From the NCBI GenBank assembly GCA_047614125.1, contig JBLHHI010000144.1, positions 1-7,500 on the forward strand: a DNA stretch of 7,500 bases, in the 5' to 3' direction. Shown piece by piece: positions 1 to 5,979 of this stretch (the stretch's first letter is position 1; the number at the start of each line of letters is the position of its first letter). The notes below the pieces were generated by a model. That model was not told where the DNA came from. It saw only the letters and a list, made by a program, of their open reading frames with translations, and did not search any database. The position numbers were made by a program, and so were the translations under genes. This stretch comes from JBLHHI01 sp047614125. GTDB taxonomy: Bacteria > Bacteroidota > Bacteroidia > NS11-12g > UBA9320.

Positions 1-2
1 GG

Positions 3-374
3 CAAACTTTCAACGGAGTTCATATAGGTTTTAGCATTCCGCTTTGGGAAAATAAGAACATGGTTGAAGCGGATCTAGCCAATCACACATTTAATAATTT
101 GAATCTTGAGGACCACAAGAATGAACACTTTTTCGAAATTCAACAGAAATATGAAAAACAGATCCAACTGGGTAAAACATTAATCGAATATGAAATGCTG
201 TTTGCCAATATAAACACCGTTCAACTTCTGGATAAATCGCTGGCCCTTGGTCATATTTCAACGGTTGAGTATTTTTTGGAAATGACCTATTATTTTGAAG
301 CGTTAAAGAATTATTTGCAGATTGAAATGGAGTATCATCAAATCATAGCCGAACTCTATAAACATAAATTGTAA
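3..374 (+). CDS. TolC-family outer-membrane efflux protein, C-terminal fragment
   Basis: This is the 3' end of a gene entering from the left edge; the frame is open from base 3 and ends at TAA 372-374, giving 123 visible residues. The fragment begins with GVHIGFSIPLWENKN, the glycine-rich stretch ending in SIPLW that in TolC/CusC-type proteins marks the return of the second repeat into the outer-membrane beta barrel. It continues into a long, charged, amphipathic helical region (about residues 25-120) typical of the periplasmic alpha-barrel. The end, with GHISTVEYFLE followed by Y, L and E-rich heptads and AELYKHKL, resembles the C-terminus of Bacteroidota CusC-like channels. Such proteins form the outer-membrane exit duct of RND or related tripartite pumps. 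The pump subunits would lie to the left, outside the window, so the substrate cannot be told. The ATG at 60 is internal, not the start. No clear terminator follows. Confidence 0.8.
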   Translation, partial: QTFNGVHIGFSIPLWENKNMVEADLANHTFNNLNLEDHKNEHFFEIQQKYEKQIQLGKTLIEYEMLFANINTVQLLDKSLALGHISTVEYFLEMTYYFEALKNYLQIEMEYHQIIAELYKHKL

Positions 375-421
375 TTAAATTATTGGATGCCAACGTACTA
401 GTGCGATGAACGAAAAACGGC

Positions 422-1492
422 TTACCCATAAATCACCTGTCGCATGGTTCCCAGTTTTTCTTCCGTTTCATCCCATTCCAATTCAGGCAAACTTCCAACA
501 TTAATTCCCGCTCCAGCAAAGAGCAAGGCAAGACCACGATACCGTTTCATGCATCGAATGTTTACGTACAACTCGGAAGCCTGTGATGAAACTACGCCGA
601 TAAAACCCCCATATAATTCTCGGTCAAATTCTTCGGTTTTTCGGATAAAGTTGATGGCGGAATTTTTTGGAAACCCTCCAAGGGCAGGCGTTGGATGAAA
701 GGTTTGAAGAACTTCATCAAGCACCATGTTTTCAGTAAAATCTGCCTCAATTGGTGTGCATAGGTGCTCAATGGTTCCAAGCTGTTTGTTGAAAGTTGCA
801 AGCTCAACAACCGATTGGAAACCCAAGGTATTGAGTTTGTTTAGTATGTATTCTTTCACAATGGCTTGCTCGTGAATCTCTTTTTCTCCCCAAGGGTCTG
901 TGCTATTTGCCATTCGAGTTCCAGCCAAGGCTTCCGTATGTAAGCGGTTGTTTCTAATCTTTAAAAATGTTTCTGGACTGGCGCCCATCCAAGTTCCCAA
1001 GTTAGTATGATGAAAGGCGTAACAAAACTGGTTGCTTTGATTGGTTAATCGCTCAAACTGATCAAAGATTGTACTGTTTTTATCTTCTGATATGATCTCG
1101 GTTGCAAGTTTGGATAAAACAACCTTATTAAATGATTGTGCCTCAATTTCTTTTAACGCAAGATCTACATGTTGCAGATAGTCATTTTTATGCGTTGGAG
1201 CGGGATAGTGGTTGATTTCAAGCAAGTTAAATGAGGATCCAATTTCGTTGAGTTCTTCATGGGTGAGTGATAATTTGGAGATGATTTCGAAGAAATAAGC
1301 GGACTTGTCGAAAAAACCACTTACCGCAAAGTAGGAGGTGCCTTCATCCAACTCATCTTCAAGATTGGGGCGATGATTTGCATTGAGCAAGAGGAGGGAG
1401 ACGGTTTGCTCACCGGGGTAGCGCAACACCACAAAGGGTTTGTTTTGCTCAATGTGTTGAGAAGCTGTGTTGTATGAATTGGAGGATGTCAA
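422..1492 (-). CDS. menF: Isochorismate synthase (menaquinone pathway)
   Basis: Converts chorismate to isochorismate, the committed step of classical menaquinone synthesis, in the cytoplasm. The 356-residue protein is a single chorismate-binding domain with the family landmarks: KVVLSK at 123-128 (K123 matches the general base of MenF/EntC), TEALAGT at 186-192 (E187 matches the general acid), HPTPALGG at 266-273, ELYGG at 292-296, AGAGI at 326-330, and acidic residues near 337-345 where the Mg2+ ligands lie. PTPALGG fits isochorismate synthases better than anthranilate or aminodeoxychorismate synthases. Length is close to Bacteroidota homologues. The start is TTG at 1490-1492; the first internal Met lies near residue 169, and the frame upstream has only three codons before the TAG ending menI, so no ATG start is possible. 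No Shine-Dalgarno is seen, so translation is probably coupled to menI. The pathway context favours menaquinone over a siderophore role. menD does not follow; the gene converges on the efflux gene. Confidence 0.88.
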   Translation of the reverse strand: MTSSNSYNTASQHIEQNKPFVVLRYPGEQTVSLLLLNANHRPNLEDELDEGTSYFAVSGFFDKSAYFFEIISKLSLTHEELNEIGSSFNLLEINHYPAPTHKNDYLQHVDLALKEIEAQSFNKVVLSKLATEIISEDKNSTIFDQFERLTNQSNQFCYAFHHTNLGTWMGASPETFLKIRNNRLHTEALAGTRMANSTDPWGEKEIHEQAIVKEYILNKLNTLGFQSVVELATFNKQLGTIEHLCTPIEADFTENMVLDEVLQTFHPTPALGGFPKNSAINFIRKTEEFDRELYGGFIGVVSSQASELYVNIRCMKRYRGLALLFAGAGINVGSLPELEWDETEEKLGTMRQVIYG

Positions 1493-1501
1493 AACTTGAG
1501 G

Positions 1502-1921
1502 CTATGGTTTTTCAATTACGGCCAAGGTCATTCTACAAATGCAAATCAAATCGCTGTGGTCGTTCGTAATATCTATTTGCCAAACTTGCGTTCGTCCACC
1601 TAAATGAATGGGTGATGCCTTGGCGTGAACATATCCGCTGCGCACTGCTTTAAGATGATTCCCGTTTATTTCTAATCCTACACAGGCCTTTCCTTCGGGT
1701 GCCGATAAATTTCCGGCCAAGCTGGCTACAGATTCTGCCAACGCCAAACTTGCTCCACCATTTAATATGCCCATGGGTTGCTTGGTCCGATCATCTACTG
1801 GCATCTTCATTGTGAGCGAATTACTCCCAATTTCGGTTACCTCCATTCCAAGATGTCCTGAAAGAGAATTTGAAATAAATCGGTTCAATTCGTTAAGATT
1901 GATATTTTTGCCACCCAACAT
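1502..1921 (-). CDS. menI: Hotdog-fold thioesterase, probable 1,4-dihydroxy-2-naphthoyl-CoA thioesterase (MenI/YdiI type)
   Basis: Likely hydrolyses DHNA-CoA to DHNA before prenylation in menaquinone synthesis. The 139-residue protein is a single hotdog domain strongly resembling E. coli YdiI/MenI: MPVDDRTKQPMGIL, GGASLALAES, GLEINGNH and the IHLGGRTQVWQI stretch all have close counterparts. With the ATG at 1919-1921, Q48 and E63 fall at the same numbers as the YdiI catalytic residues, which supports this start over the longer one at 1954 (11 extra residues that would overlap the divergent gene). The oddity is residue 54: YdiI has His in LLHGGAS, here the codon is AAT, giving ILNGGAS. Activity may therefore be altered, or Asn may serve in this lineage. 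The gene is first of a two-gene unit with menF, ending nine bases before it. General PaaI-type thioesterase is the fallback call. No good -7 box is seen upstream; the best, at 1942-1949, has one mismatch and poor spacing. Confidence 0.75.
   Translation of the reverse strand: MLGGKNINLNELNRFISNSLSGHLGMEVTEIGSNSLTMKMPVDDRTKQPMGILNGGASLALAESVASLAGNLSAPEGKACVGLEINGNHLKAVRSGYVHAKASPIHLGGRTQVWQIDITNDHSDLICICRMTLAVIEKP
1903..1910 (+). promoter_or_regulatory. Candidate Bacteroidota -7 box for the histidine phosphatase gene
   Basis: TATTTTTG is an exact match to the Bacteroidota -7 consensus TAnnTTTG. It would place the transcription start near 1916-1918, giving a leader of about 18 bases to the ATG at 1935, or an almost leaderless message from the ATG at 1920. 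No TTG sits at the usual distance upstream; the nearest is TTTG at 1869-1872, about 30 bases away, so support is only partial. The box lies inside the 5' coding end of menI on the other strand. Confidence 0.3.
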
Positions 1922-1934
1922 GTCTTTTAGCTTT

Positions 1935-2582
1935 ATGAGTACAAATAAAACCATTTATATTATCCGTCACGGGCAAACCGACTTTAATAAGAATGGAATT
2001 ATTCAAGGCAGTGGCATCGATAGTGAATTGAATGAGACGGGCCTTTGGCAGGCAGCGCAATTTTACCTTCACTATCAGCACGTACAGTTCGACCAAATTT
2101 TCACCTCTCAGTTGCACCGAACCAAGCAAAGTGTTGCCGCCTTCGAACGAAATGGAATTCCAACAAAGGCACTACTTGCTTTGAATGAAATTAATTGGGG
2201 AATCTTTGAAGGAAAGGAATCAACCCAGGAAAGGAAACAAGCGTATAATCAAATTGTTATGGATTGGCGTGCCAATAAACTGGATCAGCCCATTGAAGGG
2301 GGTGAAAGTCCGTTGGACATGTTTTATCGTCAGCAAAGTGGATGGGAAGAAATTACGAAACACCCCGGTCAAAATCTATTGATAAGCATGCACGGAAGAG
2401 CGCTTAGATGCTTTCTTTCGCTCATTTTAAACACGCCATTAAAAGACATGGACGACTATGGTCACACCAACTTGTGTTTATATAAGGTTGAATATAGAAT
2501 GGATGGGACGGCGTTTTTATTGGAAGCAAATAACACCAACCATTTGAGCATCGGCAAGCCGGACGGGGTTAAACCGTCATAA
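1935..2582 (+). CDS. Histidine phosphatase family protein (phosphoglycerate-mutase-like)
   Basis: A cytoplasmic phosphatase of the histidine phosphatase superfamily branch 1, 215 residues, with the full catalytic set: RHGQTDFN with the phospho-accepting H12 next to R11, R62 in SQLHRT, the acidic E85 in LNEINWGIFEG, GGES at 122-125, and the second catalytic His, H153, in ISMHGRALR. No signal peptide is present. The family includes phosphoglycerate mutases, alpha-ribazole phosphatase (CobC) and many broad phosphomonoesterases; sequence alone does not give the substrate, and length and spacing favour the GpmB/CobC-like phosphatases over a true glycolytic mutase. The ATG at 1935 puts the first strand (TIYIIRHG) close to the N-terminus as is usual; the ATG at 1920 would add five residues, and the frame open back to 1767 lies over menI and is not used. 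It is head to head with menI and its last 14 bases overlap frr tail to tail. Confidence 0.85.
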   Translation: MSTNKTIYIIRHGQTDFNKNGIIQGSGIDSELNETGLWQAAQFYLHYQHVQFDQIFTSQLHRTKQSVAAFERNGIPTKALLALNEINWGIFEGKESTQERKQAYNQIVMDWRANKLDQPIEGGESPLDMFYRQQSGWEEITKHPGQNLLISMHGRALRCFLSLILNTPLKDMDDYGHTNLCLYKVEYRMDGTAFLLEANNTNHLSIGKPDGVKPS

Positions 2583-3132
2583 TTTCTTTTTCTTTATGCG
2601 TAACCACATCGTCGATACGTTTAATGTAATCGTCGGTAATTTTCTGAACCTCTCCTTCACCATCTTTGGCGGCATCTTCAGAGATTCCATCTTTCTCGAG
2701 TTTTTTAATTTCTGCATTGCCATCTCTTCTCAAGTTTCGAATGGCAATTTTTCCGTTTTCCGCTTCCACCTTAACCGACTTTACTAGGTTTATACGTCGT
2801 TCTTCGGTAAGTGGAGGAATGTTAATGATGATTATTTCACCATCGTTTTGAGGATTATAACCAAGATTGCTGTTGATAATGGCACGTTCAATATCGCGCA
2901 AGATCGTTTTCTCCCAAGGTTGCACAACGAGGGTTCGTGCATCGGGGGTGTTTACGTTTGCCACTTGATTTAACGGAACGGTTGATCCATAGTACTCTAC
3001 GTAAATTCCATCCATCATACTTGGAGTGGCCTTACCTGCTCGAAGCTTGCTCAATTCGATGCTGAGATGCTCGAGCGCTTTACTCATATTTTCCTTCGTA
3101 TCATCCAGAATACTTTTAACAAACTCGTTCAT
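2569..3132 (-). CDS. frr: Ribosome recycling factor
   Basis: RRF acts with EF-G to split the post-termination ribosome complex and is essential in most bacteria. The protein has 187 residues (usual about 185) and is well conserved throughout: LSKLRAGKATPSM at 28-39, the YYGS..PLNQVANV stretch at 47-60, PWEKTILRDIERAI at 72-85, the NDGEIIIINIPPLTEERR stretch at 96-113, and IRNLRRDGN at 131-139, in which R132 matches the Arg in the E. coli factor needed for ribosome binding. The ATG at 3130-3132 gives the standard N-terminus. No Shine-Dalgarno precedes it; the leader is AT-rich. pyrH, a common upstream partner, is not adjacent: 286 non-coding bases precede frr, so it probably has its own promoter. 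The stop (TAA, 2569-2571) lies inside the convergent phosphatase gene. Confidence 0.97.
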   Translation of the reverse strand: MNEFVKSILDDTKENMSKALEHLSIELSKLRAGKATPSMMDGIYVEYYGSTVPLNQVANVNTPDARTLVVQPWEKTILRDIERAIINSNLGYNPQNDGEIIIINIPPLTEERRINLVKSVKVEAENGKIAIRNLRRDGNAEIKKLEKDGISEDAAKDGEGEVQKITDDYIKRIDDVVTHKEKEIMTV

Positions 3133-3418
3133 GGCAAACTATTTAGTGCAAACGTAAAAGATTTTTTGTGCTGAAAAAAGCGCAAAATTTGAGTTTAATT
3201 AATATTTTAAAATTGTGCTTTGTATAGAACCGAATCGGGTAGGCGAAAATAAGAGGGCTGATTGTATGAACGGAATGCATAGAAAACAGAGAATATGGTT
3301 TTGTGTATGAACCTTCGTTTTACAGGTGTGCAAAAGGATTTACAGTGCATTAATTACTTGAAACAAACTGTTCACAGGCCTTGTAAATTAAAAATATCAA
3401 TCGAATTTAGATTTTAAC
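3133..3418. other. 286-bp AT-rich intergenic region
   Basis: Lies between frr and the 3' end of the membrane-protein gene, both leftward. No open frame longer than about 14 codons that looks coding was found, and no tRNA or strong hairpin-plus-T-run terminator. It holds the candidate frr -7 box and two short direct repeats: a 9-mer TGTATGAAC at 3263-3271 and 3304-3312, and TTTACAG at 3319-3325 and 3339-3345, each TTTACAG followed closely by TGCA. These are short enough to be chance. It is the longest gene-free stretch in the window. Confidence 0.5.
3149..3156 (-). promoter_or_regulatory. Candidate -7 box for frr
   Basis: On the minus strand this reads TACGTTTG, an exact match to TAnnTTTG, 16 bases before the frr ATG, which would give a very short leader. 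The nearest upstream TTG (3183-3185) is 26 bases away, longer than the usual spacing of about 19-21, so the -33 element is weak or absent. Position and the lack of an upstream frr operon partner are the main support. Confidence 0.3.
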
Positions 3419-4405
3419 TTAAAGGCCAACAATATTTTTCATATACACCAATTGAACAAATATTACCGCAAAGGCAAAGAGTAGAATCACAATATTTGTG
3501 AGGAGTCTTCTGGATGCAAAAAAGCTCGAAAAGCTGACGATGAAGTTTAATGGGAGCGACATCAACACCAATGCACCCAAGGCTTTTGTGCCTGAAAAGG
3601 CGAATAATATTCCAATAAAAATCAACTGAAAAATAAACATGTTGAAGATCTTGCGATTTTGAGTTTGCATAAAGCGCAGCTGTCCAAATCCTTTATAAAT
3701 TGACAATAACAACACCGCTCCAATGGCAATGTAGGTGGCAATGAATTCGGGTTTCGAAAGTGCAGTTAAATCCAATTGCAAGGTTGTTAAATCCGACCAC
3801 CATCTCAACGTCCATTCGCGCGAGATGAAAAGATAGCTCAAGCCTGCTACATTAATTAAAAGCACGGCGGCAGAAGTTAAAAACAACAAAAAACGATTTA
3901 TGTCGAACACCGCAAAGAGATTGAGCATTAGCAAAACTAAGGGAAGCAAAAGCAGTGTGTTTGGAACTAAAAACAAGCCAATGCTAAACACCACGGCAAT
4001 GTCGACGTACAGTTCATAATCTTGCATCTGCTCTTCGTGCAAGTTGAAGAGCCGATTATAAATGTAGAGCAAAATGAAGTTGTAGAGCACAAAGTTTAAG
4101 GCCAAGAATTGCTCGGGAAGATTCAAGCAGAACATGAGGTATACTGCTAAAGGCCAATACGTAATTTGTTCAAAAAATTGCGTTTGAACCATCATTCTGC
4201 TCAAAATTACCCCTTGTATAAATAAGAGGAGAACCAGAATTATTGGGTAAACGTTGAAGTTGCCTATGTCCCAAATTAAGTTCGGATGAAGCCCATTGGC
4301 CAGTTGATCAAGCGCAACAGTGAACGGAAGATAATTAAGAATGAGGACGAAGAGAATTGCCAGAATTACCGACAAAACATTTCCGCGTTTAATGATTGCA
4401 ATCAA
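3419..4405 (-). CDS. Multi-pass inner-membrane protein, DUF6427-like
   Basis: A 328-residue, strongly hydrophobic protein with roughly nine or ten membrane segments (approximately 9-30, 52-72, 83-96, 99-117, 132-148, 149-167, 171-193, 221-237, 254-271, 274-294 and 301-321, some possibly paired or re-entrant). Few polar motifs are visible; a charged loop, NRLFNLHEEQMQDYELYVD, sits near 117-135. The short basic N-terminus before the first helix, the LNF..YNF...YIYNRLFNL layout and the following pair of helices resemble Bacteroidota proteins of the DUF6427 type, whose function is unknown; this is recalled similarity, not a search result. No ATG is available: the frame opens after TAA at 4421-4423 and the only usual start is TTG at 4403-4405, which shares TTGA with the stop of the preceding gene. 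Coupled translation and a shared envelope role with the secreted protein are inferred. Confidence 0.75.
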   Translation of the reverse strand: MIAIIKRGNVLSVILAILFVLILNYLPFTVALDQLANGLHPNLIWDIGNFNVYPIILVLLLFIQGVILSRMMVQTQFFEQITYWPLAVYLMFCLNLPEQFLALNFVLYNFILLYIYNRLFNLHEEQMQDYELYVDIAVVFSIGLFLVPNTLLLLPLVLLMLNLFAVFDINRFLLFLTSAAVLLINVAGLSYLFISREWTLRWWSDLTTLQLDLTALSKPEFIATYIAIGAVLLLSIYKGFGQLRFMQTQNRKIFNMFIFQLIFIGILFAFSGTKALGALVLMSLPLNFIVSFSSFFASRRLLTNIVILLFAFAVIFVQLVYMKNIVGL

Positions 4406-5934
4406 TTGGGATATACGAGTTTAAGCATTGAAAACTTGTTGTCTTTCGATACGGGCAATAATAAAGTATTGTAACCAATTTGCTTTGCTTCCGAGGGAAT
4501 TATTGAGACGTAATTTGCGTCTGATCGAATCAGTATTTTGTTTGAAACTTCGCCTTCAGGGGAAAAGGCGTATTGAATTACATCGCCGTTGGTTCGCAAC
4601 CGATCGTTGTACAAGATGTATAGGTTAGAACGGGTGTTGGCTATGGTTATTGACGAGTAGTATCCGCCATCGTTCAAGGAGCTCTGGCTTTTGTTAATCA
4701 CATGTTTCCACTTAACATCGTATTCCGAATCCAAAGAAAGTACTAAAACATCGTCAAAGTTGTACATATTGCGCGACATGGTTTGCGGCAAGCCGTTCAC
4801 ATAAGTTATATCTTGTTCCATTAAAAAAGATGAACGCTCCGCAATGAGAGTAATACCTCCATCCGAATTTGGAATGGTTTCGATTATTTTAAAGTTCTTA
4901 ATTCCGTCGGAGCCCAGGCCCAGTTTATCGCCCAGCAAATCTTCTACAAAGTTTGGAGTAAACTTCACATAATTCGATTTGGGCGGATGGTTTCCATCAA
5001 TCCAAAACTCAAAGTTATACAAGCCTTTAATGCCATTTTCGTCAAATAAATCGGAGTTTTCCGAAACCTCGATATTCGGATCACGCTGCTTCAAATAAAA
5101 GGCCGTCAGATTAATTTTGTTCTGAAATCGATCCCACGAAAAATACGAACCGATGATTTGTAAACCGCTGTCGAGCACGGCGTAATCAAACATTGAGTCG
5201 CTTTTTGCCTTGTAATGAAAAATGCTCCATGAACCGGGTACGGTAATACCTCTTCGTGCAACCACTTGTCGCTGCCCAACTAAGAAAAAGGCATTTCCTT
5301 CATTGTCAATAATGGAGTTTGTGAGCATGAATTCTTCGTAGTCTATTCGTATTTCAAGGTGCTTAGAATGGATTAGTTGCATTGATGTAGTAAAAACATT
5401 TAGGTGGAGCGAACGCCGATTGGCGCGAGTTTTTTCGGTGTGATAAATCAAAATCTTGCTGCGATCATTCGACATCTTTACTCTAAAATCACCTTTGTCG
5501 TAGTAATCTACCAATTCGGAGGTAAAGTGGGTTACGGCATCTCCTTTTGCATTTATATCAGCATCAAAGAATTGAGATTGCACTTCGTTGAGCATGGTTT
5601 TACGGTTAAAGTGGGTGGTAATAAGAAGGATGCCGTTGTTGGTTAGTTCGGCATGAAGCAGGCGCGATTTTTTGAGTAAGATGTTTTTGGTCGTCATCAA
5701 ACCCAGTTGATGGCGATATCGCTCTATTATCACATTTTTGCTTAGAAATTTATTGCGGAAGCGTAGCAGATAAATTCCGTCGTCGTTTTCGCCAATAACA
5801 CCGGTAAAAACCGCACTGCCTTTCAGTTTGCGCGTGTTGCTCCACTCCATTTTTTGAGCAAATGCCGAATAAGATGAAATTAAAAGGCAAGCAAGGAGGA
5901 AAGTGGGAAATATTTTAAACAAATTTGTGCGCAT
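4402..5934 (-). CDS. Secreted protein of unknown function, possibly beta-propeller
   Basis: Not recognised. The 510-residue product starts at ATG 5932-5934 with a clear Sec signal: basic MRTNLFK, a hydrophobic core about 8-23, and a likely signal peptidase I site after AFA (24-26) before Q27. A Cys at 16 follows LLA and could be read as a lipobox, but the hydrophobic stretch continues past it, so a soluble periplasmic or exported protein is more likely. The mature part is rich in beta-strand patterns with turns such as DNEGNAFFLVG, NDDGIYLLRFRNK, NSDGGITLIAERS and SPEGEVSNKILI, recurring at intervals like propeller blades; that fold is an inference. No catalytic motif, TonB-plug or type IX sorting domain is evident at the C-terminus (LKLVYPN). 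It is the first gene of an operon with the membrane protein, overlapping it by four bases, and is divergent from hflX across 45 bases in which I see no clear promoter. Confidence 0.75.
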   Translation of the reverse strand: MRTNLFKIFPTFLLACLLISSYSAFAQKMEWSNTRKLKGSAVFTGVIGENDDGIYLLRFRNKFLSKNVIIERYRHQLGLMTTKNILLKKSRLLHAELTNNGILLITTHFNRKTMLNEVQSQFFDADINAKGDAVTHFTSELVDYYDKGDFRVKMSNDRSKILIYHTEKTRANRRSLHLNVFTTSMQLIHSKHLEIRIDYEEFMLTNSIIDNEGNAFFLVGQRQVVARRGITVPGSWSIFHYKAKSDSMFDYAVLDSGLQIIGSYFSWDRFQNKINLTAFYLKQRDPNIEVSENSDLFDENGIKGLYNFEFWIDGNHPPKSNYVKFTPNFVEDLLGDKLGLGSDGIKNFKIIETIPNSDGGITLIAERSSFLMEQDITYVNGLPQTMSRNMYNFDDVLVLSLDSEYDVKWKHVINKSQSSLNDGGYYSSITIANTRSNLYILYNDRLRTNGDVIQYAFSPEGEVSNKILIRSDANYVSIIPSEAKQIGYNTLLLPVSKDNKFSMLKLVYPN

Positions 5935-5979
5935 CTTGTAGTTGTAACAAAGAAAGTAGAAAAATTAGTATAAACCCAT

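Noticed and set aside
392..404. Near-palindrome CGTACTAGTGCG between the efflux gene and menF, as a terminator
   Set aside because: The stem would be about four pairs with one wobble, and no T-run follows on either strand; too weak to call.
444..698. 84-codon open frame antisense to menF
   Set aside because: It covers the conserved C-terminal part of menF on the opposite strand; no independent coding signal.
1767..1934. N-terminal extension of the histidine phosphatase back to an ATG at 1767
   Set aside because: The extra residues lie antisense to well-conserved menI and have no family counterpart; the catalytic RHG normally sits close to the N-terminus.
1922..1954. Longer menI start at 1954
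   Set aside because: The added 11 residues run over the divergent phosphatase start, and the 1921 start gives numbering identical to E. coli YdiI at the catalytic positions.
1893..2129. 78-codon leftward frame under the phosphatase start
   Set aside because: Shadow of the phosphatase gene, with composition that does not look like a protein family.
3371..3386. Near-palindrome around AGGCCT as a terminator for the membrane-protein gene
   Set aside because: Short imperfect arms, almost no loop, and no following T-run at the right distance.
5935..5979. Promoters for hflX and the secreted-protein operon in the 45-bp divergent gap
   Set aside because: Only boxes with one or more mismatches (such as the minus-strand TTTCTTTG at 5948-5955) and no TTG at proper spacing were found; promoters must exist but cannot be placed.
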